Source: Paenibacillus sp. G2S3
GTDB lineage: Bacteria; Bacillota; Bacilli; Paenibacillales; Paenibacillaceae
DNA length: 64,000 nucleotides
Assembly (NCBI RefSeq): GCF_030123105.1
Contig: NZ_CP126095.1
Coordinates: forward strand, 496,001 to 560,000
Reading direction: 5' to 3'
In this document: positions 52,910 to 61,331 of the stretch, one piece after another
Position numbering within the stretch: position 1 is the stretch's first letter
How the letters are laid out: every line of letters starts with the position of its first letter
Made by a program: the position numbers and the translations under genes
Notes under the pieces: generated by a model
The model's database searches: none
What the model saw: only the letters and a program-made list of their open reading frames with translations
Told to the model about the DNA's origin: nothing

Positions 52910-53359
52910 TCAAATGGCTTTGCTTGTGCGACTACGCTGTCTGCACTCTTGAATCAAGAACTGTTCGATTCCAGCCGCTGGATCATGTTCCGCGAAGTCT
53001 CCATTTGACCGTCTAATTTGCATTTTTTTGATCGAAGGAGCTAGATAAGCAACTAGGTCGAGCTCACGGCATTTCACCGCAAACTGAAGGTAAAAGCTAT
53101 ACAAATAATCTCCATCCAAAATGTTGCGTGTAAGGTCGGGATGATGTGGGATACATTCCATATGGCGCTCAGCTGCCAAAGTGAGAATAGTGTAAATACC
53201 CAGCAAATTGACTTTGCGGTTGTATTCCAGATCATGGCGTTCTAGTACCGAGATTAGCTGCTCACATGCAGCCGGAGAGGGATTAAGCTCAATTCCGGCA
53301 ATAGGTGACATTTCAGTATGCAACAACCGGAGGGTATCTTCTATGAGTTGTTTGTTCAC
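52910..53359 (-). CDS. Small protein upstream of the prenyl synthase, possible HepS-like subunit
   Basis: 149 residues from GTG 53359 (GAAGGAGAG 6 bases before). Helical throughout. 'LGIYTILTLAAERHMECIPHHPDLTRNILDGDYLYSFYLQFAVKCRELDLVAYLAPSIKKMQ' read in pieces resembles the LxGDYxxSxYY...L segment of heptaprenyl diphosphate synthase component I, but the rest is short and weakly matching. It ends 17 bases before the synthase start, so the two are co-expressed. A regulatory or chain-length partner is plausible; unrelated function is possible. Confidence 0.5.
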   Translation of the reverse strand: MNKQLIEDTLRLLHTEMSPIAGIELNPSPAACEQLISVLERHDLEYNRKVNLLGIYTILTLAAERHMECIPHHPDLTRNILDGDYLYSFYLQFAVKCRELDLVAYLAPSIKKMQIRRSNGDFAEHDPAAGIEQFLIQECRQRSRTSKAI

Positions 53360-53490
53360 AAGATTCTCTCCTTCTTGTCGGTTTTGCCGGAAGCAACCAT
53401 ACCCTTGATCATCCCTACAAAACCATTCATTAAAGAATAAATTCACCATTTCCTGATATTAGGAAGATTATTTTCTTCTTGTAAATAAGG

Positions 53491-53521
53491 AGAGTAATGT
53501 GTCCTAGGGACACATTACTCT
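53491..53521. other. Perfect hairpin between ndh2 and the small HepS-like gene
   Basis: AGAGTAATGTGTCC pairs exactly with GGACACATTACTCT across TAG. No T run on either side, so it may be an RNA stabiliser, processing site or operator rather than a terminator. Confidence 0.5.
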
Positions 53522-53604
53522 GAAGTACATCCATATTTAGCTTTACTGACATATAATCTACATATTTGTTTTGAAATAAATTACACGAATTCAGGACTTA
53601 ATAA

Positions 53605-55485
53605 TCAGTCGGTGTAAAGATACCAGCGTCTGACGATCGGAATTCTCTTCCAATGTTTCTTAAGCCAAGGAAGTACATAGTAATCTAGGCCAAACGTGCT
53701 GCCCGATCCGCCGATGCAGGCGATACCCGCGCCAACATACCATAACATTTCTGTAGAAGCCATTTTGGTCGACCAGATCATGACGGACATGGCTATCGTC
53801 GCTATAGAAGCAATAGCTGTGAATAGGCCAACGATGAGCATAATACCGAACACGATTTCTGCACATACCATACCGATTTGGAACCATTTCGCGAGGAAAG
53901 TATAACTTCCGTCGTTGTTGTAGAACATCAAATCCATGAACCAATTTGTAATATTATACACAAAACCAGGAACTGGTAATGCTTCAACCGCTTCTTTTGC
54001 AGTGGATACTGCTGAAGCTGCAGATTGTGCATCTACTGTTGTTTTAACTGCATCCACCGCTACACTGGCTGCTGATGAAGCATCCGTTGCAAAAGGAGCG
54101 GCAGGAATTAGGAATATCTTGTTCGGATCTTCCCAAATTTTCCGTAGCTTATCAATACCTTCATATAACCACATTCCACCAAGCAGCATGCGAAGCGGAA
54201 CGAGCCAGAAGTTAGGTGAACGCTTGGAGAAGTGTCCGCCCAAGAAACTCTTTCGGTTCTCAACATGGAAGAACTCATGCATCATGTAAGTCCATACTTT
54301 ATTGAAGCCGACAACCTGAGACAGGTAGAACATATTGATAAAGTGTTTGGATAGCATTGCCATGAAGCCAGTAAGCATAAAGAACTTGCCTGGCAGACCA
54401 ACGTTTGCTACCCCGTAGCGGCTACCGATGGACACCATGGTACCGTGGAAGCCTGGTTTGTAAGCTTTTTTAGCAGTGTTTTGAATGTCAGCTGCAATGT
54501 TACCAGCAACGATCGGAGCTGCTTGTTCAGCATTCTCAACCATTTGTGGTACAGGACGAGTTTCACCTTCAGGAATGAAGAAAATATTGTCCCCTACTAC
54601 ATATACGTTCTTATGATCTACACTTTCAAGGTTCTCATTCGTAACAATACGTTTGCGTCCTTGTTGTTGTACTTCAAGTCCACCAACGACTTCAGAACCT
54701 TCAACACCTGCAGTCCAAACGATGGTTTGTGAAGCGACAACGTTTTTCTCACCAAGGGCAACACTACCTTCGCCTACTTCAGTGATCTTGGCGCCTGTAA
54801 CAATTTCCACGTTCAGTTTGCGAAGGTGAGCTTCAGCTTTTTGAATCAGCTTATCTGGAAGGATAGGCAGAATCTTCGGAGCCATATCAGCCACAATCAA
54901 TCTTACTTCGGATGGGTCGATATAGAACTCCTTGCACAATTCCTCGCGTTGCTCAGCCATTTCCCCAACAAGCTCGACACCTGTAAAGCCGGCACCAATG
55001 ATAACGAAAGTTAGCATTGCACGGCGTACAGTTGGATTTTTCTCCATAGCGGCTTTGGTATACATGTCGCGGATTTGACGTTTCAATGCTACCGCATCAT
55101 CGTAAGACCAGAAGGAAAAGGTATTCTCTTCTGCACCTGGAATGCCGAAGAAGGTTGGTTTGCTACCTGTTCCGATTACAAGGTAATCGTACGCATAGGT
55201 AGTTTTATTGGATTTAAGTTTCTTACCTTTGAAATCAATATTGCTGATTTCGTCAAGAACAACATTCACTTTAAGACCAGCAAAGATTTTCTTTAGATCG
55301 ATCTTGATTGAATCCTCTGGTGCACGGTTCGCGGCAACCTCATGCAGCTCAGTCAATAGAGTGTGATATGGATTCCGGTCGATCAGTGTGATTTCAACAT
55401 CTTTGTTTTTCTTAAATTTCTTTGCCAGTTTCTTAGCCGTAAGTACGCCGCCGTAGCCGCCGCCCAAAATGACTATTTTTTTCAA
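53605..55485 (-). CDS. ndh2: Type II NADH dehydrogenase with C-terminal membrane extension (Ndh2, EET type)
   Basis: 626 residues against ~400 for ordinary NDH-2. The N-terminal two-thirds has 'KIVILGGGYGGVLTAKKL' (FAD), 'FVIIGAGFTGVELVGEMAEQ' (NADH) and 'VYVVGDNIFF'. From about residue 430, 'LRMLLGGMWLYEGIDKL' begins a DoxX-like membrane domain of about four helices ('IGMVCAEIVFGIMLIVGLF', 'MLWYVGAGIACIGG'). This extension is the mark of the Ndh2 used in Listeria flavin-based EET. TTG start with AGGTGA 7 bases upstream. It shares orientation with pplA (48 bases upstream). It passes electrons from NADH to a membrane quinone. Confidence 0.88.
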   Translation of the reverse strand: MKKIVILGGGYGGVLTAKKLAKKFKKNKDVEITLIDRNPYHTLLTELHEVAANRAPEDSIKIDLKKIFAGLKVNVVLDEISNIDFKGKKLKSNKTTYAYDYLVIGTGSKPTFFGIPGAEENTFSFWSYDDAVALKRQIRDMYTKAAMEKNPTVRRAMLTFVIIGAGFTGVELVGEMAEQREELCKEFYIDPSEVRLIVADMAPKILPILPDKLIQKAEAHLRKLNVEIVTGAKITEVGEGSVALGEKNVVASQTIVWTAGVEGSEVVGGLEVQQQGRKRIVTNENLESVDHKNVYVVGDNIFFIPEGETRPVPQMVENAEQAAPIVAGNIAADIQNTAKKAYKPGFHGTMVSIGSRYGVANVGLPGKFFMLTGFMAMLSKHFINMFYLSQVVGFNKVWTYMMHEFFHVENRKSFLGGHFSKRSPNFWLVPLRMLLGGMWLYEGIDKLRKIWEDPNKIFLIPAAPFATDASSAASVAVDAVKTTVDAQSAASAVSTAKEAVEALPVPGFVYNITNWFMDLMFYNNDGSYTFLAKWFQIGMVCAEIVFGIMLIVGLFTAIASIATIAMSVMIWSTKMASTEMLWYVGAGIACIGGSGSTFGLDYYVLPWLKKHWKRIPIVRRWYLYTD

Positions 55486-55533
55486 AAGAAATTCACCTCA
55501 TTCGTCTGATTAACTGCAGAAGGTTATGCGAAA

Positions 55534-56424
55534 TTATTTCGCGCCTTCGAGTGCTTTTTCAGCAAGTGTAAAATATTCACCAACATGAATACTCACGCCG
55601 GAAATTGCATCAGTTTTACCTTCAGCTGTAAGTTCTGGAGCAGTACCTTTTTCAAGGAAGTATTGCTCAACTTTTGCGATCTCTTCATGCCATTCAGCGG
55701 AAGCACCGCCAGCCTTCATACCATACTTACCATCGACGGAGAATTGTTTCTTGTCGTCGCCAGCAGCATTTACACCGCTGAATTTAACAGCAACGATATT
55801 ACCGTTAGCAACAGTCAAGTCCACAGTGGATTTCCAACCGGAGTCTTTATCCATTTCGCCTTCAGCATGGTAGCCTCCGTCTTTGTATTGACCAGCTTCA
55901 ACAGGTCCAGCAGCCAGAGCAGCTTGAGCAGCTTTCACAAAGTCAGATACGTGTACAGATACACCAGAGATAGCATCAGTTTTCCCCTCAGCGTCTAAAG
56001 TTATAGCTGCTGGATCTTGTTTTTCAATCAGGAAAGCTTCAGCTTTTGCTGCCTGCTCGTGCCATTCAGAAGAAGCACCGCCAGCTTTCATGCCATATTT
56101 ACCATCTTCAGAAAGTTTTTTCTTCAAGTCGCCAGCAGTGTTTACGTTAAAAGCATCCCAGTCAGCCTTAGTGATCTTTCCACCTTCTACAGTTAGAAGT
56201 GCGAAATATTGCCAGCCAGTTTTAGCGTCAACATCAGCAGTAGCGTAGTAAGTTCCGTCTTTGTACTGACCGGCTTCAGTTCCAGTGTTACCGGAATTTG
56301 TTGCAGGAGCAGTTGTTTCAGCAGGTGCGTTAGTAGGGGCTGCGGTGTTGTCTGTGTTGTTACCACAACCTGCGAGCAATCCAAGGATAAGTGCGCTCGA
56401 CAAGATAACAGAAGCTTTTTTCAT
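55534..56424 (-). CDS. pplA: FMN-binding lipoprotein with two flavinylation domains, PplA-like
   Basis: A lipoprotein signal peptide with Cys20 in 'LGLLAGC' is followed by a Thr/Ala/Pro/Asn-rich linker and two homologous ~115-residue FMN-bind domains, each opening 'GQYKDGxYxAxxxxD' and sharing 'DGKYGMKAGGAS' and 'EWHE'. Each ends in a flavinylation-like motif: 'KTDAISGVSVHV' and 'KTDAISGVSIHV', where the Ser after SGV takes the place of the usual Thr acceptor (DxxSGAT/S). In Listeria, PplA carries covalent FMN and passes electrons out of the cell. Strong GGAGG precedes the ATG. Upstream are CRP/FNR-type sites, so expression is probably tied to oxygen limitation. Confidence 0.9.
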   Translation of the reverse strand: MKKASVILSSALILGLLAGCGNNTDNTAAPTNAPAETTAPATNSGNTGTEAGQYKDGTYYATADVDAKTGWQYFALLTVEGGKITKADWDAFNVNTAGDLKKKLSEDGKYGMKAGGASSEWHEQAAKAEAFLIEKQDPAAITLDAEGKTDAISGVSVHVSDFVKAAQAALAAGPVEAGQYKDGGYHAEGEMDKDSGWKSTVDLTVANGNIVAVKFSGVNAAGDDKKQFSVDGKYGMKAGGASAEWHEEIAKVEQYFLEKGTAPELTAEGKTDAISGVSIHVGEYFTLAEKALEGAK

Positions 56425-56446
56425 TTCAAATGACCTCCAAAAATAT

Positions 56447-56480
56447 AGTTTAAAATATATATATTAAAATGTAAAACATT
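56447..56480 (-). promoter_or_regulatory. Candidate pplA promoter with overlapping inverted repeat
   Basis: Minus strand: TTTACA, 17-base spacer, TAAACT (56447-56452). A perfect inverted repeat ATTAAAATG/CATTTTAAT (56463-56485) covers the -35 side and could bind a second regulator. Confidence 0.45.
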
Positions 56481-56495
56481 TTAATAGTGGAGCGA

Positions 56496-56532
56496 AGTGA
56501 TAAAAATCACTTTATAAATGATATTTGTCACT
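56496..56532. promoter_or_regulatory. Two CRP/FNR-type sites upstream of pplA
   Basis: AGTGA-TAAAAA-TCACT (56496-56511) and AATGA-TATTTG-TCACT (56517-56532) fit the TGTGA-N6-TCACA pattern of FNR/CRP proteins. The first centre is about 63 bases upstream of the predicted transcription start, close to the -61.5 position of class I activators. Confidence 0.6.
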
Positions 56533-56657
56533 TTTATTTCATGGACTAATACCGGTTTGTAACAGTGTCATGACATATATCGGTGTGGATTAGAAAAAAA
56601 TTTAATGATGTTGTTTTATCTCCGATGGCATTCTAGCACACGAAGCAGGTAAAGTAT

Positions 56658-56673
56658 TGTGAAAAAAATCACT
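56658..56673. promoter_or_regulatory. Third CRP/FNR-type site
   Basis: TGTGA-AAAAAA-TCACT, the best match of the three, about 155 bases further from pplA, between pplA and csbD. Confidence 0.55.
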
Positions 56674-56883
56674 TAAAAAATTAAATATTTAATTTATATA
56701 TTCATTATATCAAATTTTAAGAGATTTGAATACCTATTTTAAAGACTATTATGTGACAGAATACGACCTGGTTTGATAATCCCTTGGAAAAAGCAAAGAT
56801 TCATCGCGAATAAGGAAGGGTAAAGTATAGATAACACAGGATAATAATCCTACCCTACTTAAAGCTAAGGAGATGAGCATATA

Positions 56884-57087
56884 ATGGACAACAATGTGTT
56901 TAAAGGAAAATGGAAGCAGCTCAAAGGCGAGGCTAAAAAACAATGGGGCAAGCTTACAGATGACGATCTTGATGTGATTGATGGTGAAAAGGATAAATTG
57001 GTAGGAAAACTACAAGAGCGTTATGGCCATTCGAAAGAAGACGCTGAGAAAGAGTACCAAAGCTGGGGACGTTCCTATCGCGATTAA
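56884..57087 (+). CDS. CsbD family general stress protein
   Basis: 67 residues, highly charged and helical, with the family patterns 'GKWKQLKGEAKKQWGKLTDDD' split by a short turn and 'DVIDGEKDKLVGKLQERYG'. CsbD is a sigma-B-controlled general stress protein in Bacillus subtilis; its biochemical role is unknown. AAGGAGATG precedes the ATG. I could not find a clear sigma-B promoter here. Divergent from pplA across a 459-base gap. Confidence 0.9.
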   Translation: MDNNVFKGKWKQLKGEAKKQWGKLTDDDLDVIDGEKDKLVGKLQERYGHSKEDAEKEYQSWGRSYRD

Positions 57088-57116
57088 TTCGCACTAATAA
57101 GATTTATATAAAAGTC

Positions 57117-57160
57117 CATAAGAAGAGCGCAAATCGCATCTGATTTGCGCTCTTCTTATG
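57117..57160 (+). terminator. Long perfect hairpin, probable terminator
   Basis: CATAAGAAGAGCGCAAATC pairs exactly with GATTTGCGCTCTTCTTATG across a 6-base loop, 29 bases after csbD. The tail is only mildly T-rich, so it may stabilise rather than stop transcripts. Confidence 0.6.
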
Positions 57161-57306
57161 CGATGATTGGTGGTTAGATGTTGTATTGAATGGAGGCTTA
57201 GGCTTTGTGTGAATGCAGAAATACGGATTCATGAAGTCAGCGCACTAATATGATAGTATTATGAGATGAAATCTGTAATTTATCTTGTGCAAGTGGGAGC
57301 GAATCT

Positions 57307-58719
57307 ATGGGGTATCTTAAAATATTTTTCGGGAATACCGCAATTCTTATAGCTGTGGCCTATTTGGCTAATCTGATATATAAACATACAATTTCAAATA
57401 CAACTGTAGGAATAAAGAAGACAAGCTGGGTGATCCTGGCGATCTTTGCTGGTTGGATCAGTATTCTTTTTGGTTATAATCTGGACGACCATGTGATCTT
57501 TGATTTGCGGTTTGTACCCCTAATCATCTCGACGCTGGCGTATCCTAGACCCATCACACTTATATTGATCGGTATAGGAACGGGACTTACAAGGTTAACT
57601 TTTGGGGTGAATGAGGCAGCGGTTGCAGGAATGATTAATTTATTTATTTTGGGGGCTATTTGTGCGGCGCTTAGCTATTGGGTCAGACGCTCAACCCTCG
57701 GTATTGTGAAACAAGGTCTGATCGTTATTCTGATCGTAAATCTAATGAATGCCATAAACATTATGGTGTTAGGCGTTATCCCTGTGGAAGAGTACATAAG
57801 AGAGATCATGCCAATTACGTTCCCTGCAGGGTTAATTTTAAGCATATTGTTCTCATTAATTATCCGTGATTTTCAACTCGGTCTTCTAAGGAATGAGCAA
57901 ATCCAGCATGCTAACGAACAGTTGTCTGCTCAGACAGAAGAATTACATAAGAATAAGCTTGTGCTTGAAGAACGTGCTAATCAATTAATGATGGCGTCCC
58001 AATTCAAGTCCGAATTTCTTGCCAACATGTCACATGAGCTTAGAACTCCACTGAATAGCATCATTAATTTATCGCAGTTAATTGAAGAAAATGATGATTC
58101 GCTTACTGAAGCAGAAATAAGAGAATATGCAGCCATTATCCATCGTTCGGGTGATGAGTTATTGATGATCATCAGCGATATTCTGGATTTATCCAAGGTT
58201 GAGGCAGGTCGATTAGATATTATAAATGAAGAATTAAATGTTAGCGAGATCCCAGATTTGCTGGCAATGCAGTTCACTGTAACGGCCAAACAAAAAGGAC
58301 TGAATTTTAATATCTCCATGGATGAGAATGTCCCTCCAATGATTCATTCCGATCCACATCGAGTGCAGCAGATTTTGCGTAATTTGCTCTCAAATGCTTT
58401 TAAATTTACAAAAACAGGTTACGTATCGCTGCATATCCACGAGCAGGAATGTGGGGAAGGGGATGCCGTGCAACATTGGCTTGTATTTGATGTGGAGGAT
58501 AGTGGCATAGGAATCGCACCGGAGAAGCATGTCATGATCTTTGAAGCCTTTCAACAGGCAGACAGAACGACTAGCCGGAAATATGGTGGAACAGGACTAG
58601 GACTTTCTATTAGTAATGACTTGGCCAGATTGCTCGGCGGGTTCATTTCTATGGAGAGCAAGGAAGGGAAGGGAAGTCGATTTTCGCTTTATCTGCCCCT
58701 TGAAATGGATAGTGAGTAA
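57307..58719 (+). CDS. Sensor histidine kinase with 5TM LytS/YhcK-type membrane domain
   Basis: 470 residues. The first ~195 hold five to six membrane helices resembling the 5TMR-LYT domain ('LRFVPLIISTLAYPRP' is characteristic). A coiled coil (about 200-230) leads to HisKA with His243 in 'FLANMSHELRTPLNSI', and a HATPase domain with 'NLLSNAFKFT', 'DSGIGI' and 'GGTGLGLSIS'. No receiver domain and no adjacent response regulator, so the partner is encoded elsewhere. GGGAG precedes the ATG. Signal unknown. Confidence 0.88.
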   Translation: MGYLKIFFGNTAILIAVAYLANLIYKHTISNTTVGIKKTSWVILAIFAGWISILFGYNLDDHVIFDLRFVPLIISTLAYPRPITLILIGIGTGLTRLTFGVNEAAVAGMINLFILGAICAALSYWVRRSTLGIVKQGLIVILIVNLMNAINIMVLGVIPVEEYIREIMPITFPAGLILSILFSLIIRDFQLGLLRNEQIQHANEQLSAQTEELHKNKLVLEERANQLMMASQFKSEFLANMSHELRTPLNSIINLSQLIEENDDSLTEAEIREYAAIIHRSGDELLMIISDILDLSKVEAGRLDIINEELNVSEIPDLLAMQFTVTAKQKGLNFNISMDENVPPMIHSDPHRVQQILRNLLSNAFKFTKTGYVSLHIHEQECGEGDAVQHWLVFDVEDSGIGIAPEKHVMIFEAFQQADRTTSRKYGGTGLGLSISNDLARLLGGFISMESKEGKGSRFSLYLPLEMDSE

Positions 58720-58814
58720 AGCTCCAATATTATTTGGTGATTTGGCGTATTGACAGTAGATTGATGCGGAGTAGAATGAAGCCAATGCCGCATCAAAGGA
58801 GTGTTACTGCCTCT

Positions 58815-60089
58815 ATGGACAACATGGATAATAAGCATAAGGTTACGGTTTCAAAACGTGCTCGTAAACCCTCAGTACATCGCAGAAATTTGCGTATAGC
58901 TACGTTGGAGGGTGTACCGTCAACTATTTTTCAGGTATTGCTGCAAGGGCAGTTCCTAACAGGATTCCTACTATATTTAGGAGCCACCTCTAGTCAAATC
59001 GGATTTGTGCTAGCGCTTACTACATTGGTTAATGTGGCGCAGATTGGTGTAGCTTTTCTGATTCAGAAGTTGCCAAGTCGCAAATGGGCCATGGTTACTT
59101 TTATCGGACTGCATAGGATACTTTGGGGTTCTACGGGACTGATACCGTTTATTTTTCCTAAAGAATATTGGGTTATCGCATTTATTGCCTTATACACTAC
59201 TGCTTTTATTGCCAATACTGCTGGTGGTGTGCTGTGGAGCTCTGTGATCAGCGATCTAGTTCCAGCACGGGTACGTGGACGTTATTTTGGGATTCGTAAT
59301 ACTGTCCTGAATGCACTTGGAAGTTTGGTTATGTATGGCGGAGGTATTATTCTGGACCGTTATCCCGGGGGTCATGGTTTTCTGATTCTATATATTGTTG
59401 TATGGATCTTCTCGATATCGAATGTCGTAGTATTCTTTTTTTATCCGGATGTACCGTTCGAGAAATCAGAAGAGCATAAATTTTTGCCCATGTTTAAGAA
59501 ACCGCTTAAAGATACATTATTTATGAAGTCAACCTTGTTTCTGGCTGCCTGGCTGTTGTTGCAGAACCTAACGGTTCCGCTATACTCTTATGTCATGTTG
59601 CAGTTACTTCATATTAATTATGAAACGTTGTCATTGCTTAATGTGTCCCAGACCGTGTTTATGATGGCTAGCTTCTACGTTTGGGGTAATCTAAATGCGA
59701 AATACAGCAACAAGCGACTGTTGTTCTTTACTTTACCGATTATTGCGTTGTCTTCATTGATGTGGGGACTCTTGTCTGTGATGCCGATGCTGCTGGTGTT
59801 ATTTGCGGCCCATATCGTTTTTGGTGTTGGTGTAGGCGGTTTCAACCAGCTGGCCTTTAATTTTATTATTGGAGACACGCCGAAAAAAGAACGTCCGATG
59901 TATATGGCCACATATGCGGCGCTTACGGGTTTATCATCCTTTTTTGGCCCGCTTATTGGCGGTCAGCTCTATGAAAAAATTGCGCACTGGCCGCAATGGA
60001 CTCAGGTATACGGTATGCAGCTAGTGGTAGGGACGCTGATGATTGCACTTGCGTTTCTGCTAGGTCGTCGTATTCTAAAGGACGAATAG
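58815..60089 (+). CDS. MFS transporter
   Basis: About 424 residues with 11-12 hydrophobic segments. 'VPARVRGRYFGIRNTVLNALGSLVMYGGGIILDR' is the MFS loop 2-3-type block, duplicated weakly later as 'TPKKERPMYMATYAALTGL'. A basic N-terminal tail ('KHKVTVSKRARKPSVHRRNL') precedes the first helix. AAAGGAG is 13 bases before ATG 58815; ATG 58776 with GCGGAG is the alternative, so the start is uncertain. The substrate cannot be inferred. Confidence 0.85.
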   Translation: MDNMDNKHKVTVSKRARKPSVHRRNLRIATLEGVPSTIFQVLLQGQFLTGFLLYLGATSSQIGFVLALTTLVNVAQIGVAFLIQKLPSRKWAMVTFIGLHRILWGSTGLIPFIFPKEYWVIAFIALYTTAFIANTAGGVLWSSVISDLVPARVRGRYFGIRNTVLNALGSLVMYGGGIILDRYPGGHGFLILYIVVWIFSISNVVVFFFYPDVPFEKSEEHKFLPMFKKPLKDTLFMKSTLFLAAWLLLQNLTVPLYSYVMLQLLHINYETLSLLNVSQTVFMMASFYVWGNLNAKYSNKRLLFFTLPIIALSSLMWGLLSVMPMLLVLFAAHIVFGVGVGGFNQLAFNFIIGDTPKKERPMYMATYAALTGLSSFFGPLIGGQLYEKIAHWPQWTQVYGMQLVVGTLMIALAFLLGRRILKDE

Positions 60090-60108
60090 AAGTAAAGGGG
60101 GTTATTCC

Positions 60109-60774
60109 TTGTTAAGGATAGCGATGGTATTAGGTGCCACCGGATTGGTAGGCAAAGCAGTTACGGAGGAATTGTTAAATCGTGATGGCTGGGAAGAAGT
60201 GAGGGTGCTTGTACGGACACCGTTAGCTATAGAACATCCTAAGCTTAAACAAATCGTTGTAGATTGGGAGAACCTAAGAAACTATACAGAGTCGTTCGAA
60301 GGGGTACATTCCATCTTCTGTTGTTTGGGGACTACGATAAAAAAGGCGGGTTCACAAGAAAAGTTTGAGCGAGTCGATCTAAACTATCCGCTTGATGCTG
60401 CAGCCATAGCGAGAGAACAGGGTGTTAAACAGTTTTTGGTCGTCTCTTCTATAGGGGCAAATGCGAAGTCGAGTAATTTCTACAGTAGGACTAAGGGAAA
60501 AGCGGAAGAAGGTTTAACCGCTATTGGATTTCAAGGTTTGCATATATTTCGTCCTTCCTTGCTACTGGGACAACGTGAAGAATTCAGATTAGGGGAGAGA
60601 ATCGGAGCTAGTTTGATGAAAGCGCTGGATTTTGTAATGGTGGGTAAGGCGGCTAAATACCGTGCCATACCTGGCACGACAGTCGCAAAAGCTATGGTTA
60701 ACATTGCGTCTGCGGATACCCATGGATTACATATTTATATGAATGAAGTAATACATGTGATTGGGAAACGCTAA
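60109..60774 (+). CDS. NAD(P)H-binding protein, atypical SDR (HTATIP2-like)
   Basis: 221 residues. 'IAMVLGATGLVGKAVTEELL' is the Rossmann G-x-x-G-x-x-G; 'SIFCCLGTTIKKAGSQEKFERVDLNYP' and 'FLVVSSIGANAKSSNFYSRTKGKAEE' (Ser and Y-x-x-x-K active-site pattern) match the atypical SDR5/HTATIP2 group. TTG start with AAAGGGGG 7 bases upstream. It follows the MFS gene by 19 bases, so they are likely co-transcribed. Substrate unknown. Confidence 0.82.
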   Translation: MLRIAMVLGATGLVGKAVTEELLNRDGWEEVRVLVRTPLAIEHPKLKQIVVDWENLRNYTESFEGVHSIFCCLGTTIKKAGSQEKFERVDLNYPLDAAAIAREQGVKQFLVVSSIGANAKSSNFYSRTKGKAEEGLTAIGFQGLHIFRPSLLLGQREEFRLGERIGASLMKALDFVMVGKAAKYRAIPGTTVAKAMVNIASADTHGLHIYMNEVIHVIGKR

Positions 60775-60867
60775 GCTCTCTGGGGCTCTAATAAATTTGC
60801 ATTAAGATGAGAACAGGACTTACAATAAGCAATAAATAATCAGCGCATAATGGAGAGGGGTAATAAA

Positions 60868-61248
60868 ATGAGTAAAAAACAAGTAGCTACAACCAAAGCA
60901 CCCGGAGCAATCGGTCCTTATAGTCAAGCTATAACCACGGGGAGCTGGGTTTACACTTCAGGACAACTTGGCCTGAATCCGGAAACGGGTAATTTGGCTG
61001 AGGGCGTACAAGAACAAGCGCGTCAAGCGCTTAACAATGTACAAGCCATTCTTGAAGAAGCTGGTGCAACGCTAGATCATGTAGTAAAGACAACCGTATT
61101 CTTAAAGGATATGAATGATTTCGCGGCCGTTAATGAGGTTTATAGCACCTTCTTTAAAGAACCTTATCCTGCTCGCAGTGCTATTGAGGTTGCACGTCTG
61201 CCTAAAGACGGACTTGTTGAGATTGAAGCGGTAGCTCGTAAGAAATAA
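60868..61248 (+). CDS. ridA: RidA family reactive intermediate deaminase
   Basis: 126 residues: 'TTKAPGAIGPYSQAI', 'VYTSGQLGLNPETG', 'VVKTTVFLKDMNDFAAVNEVY', and 'ARSAIEVARLPKDGLVEIEAVA' with the conserved Arg that binds the substrate carboxylate. RidA hydrolyses reactive enamines/imines from PLP enzymes such as serine/threonine dehydratases. GAGAGGGG selects ATG 60868 rather than 60850. Monocistronic, with its own terminator. Confidence 0.95.
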   Translation: MSKKQVATTKAPGAIGPYSQAITTGSWVYTSGQLGLNPETGNLAEGVQEQARQALNNVQAILEEAGATLDHVVKTTVFLKDMNDFAAVNEVYSTFFKEPYPARSAIEVARLPKDGLVEIEAVARKK

Positions 61249-61284
61249 GGAGTTATCCTTTTGCACTTTTATTATTTTAAACAA

Positions 61285-61322
61285 TGGCAGGCTAAGGTGG
61301 ATAACCTTAGCCTGCTATTTTT
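61285..61322 (+). terminator. Bidirectional terminator
   Basis: GCAGGCTAAGGT pairs with ACCTTAGCCTGC, followed by TATTTTTATA, between convergent ridA and the TspO-like gene. Confidence 0.8.
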
Positions 61323-61331
61323 ATATTAGGA

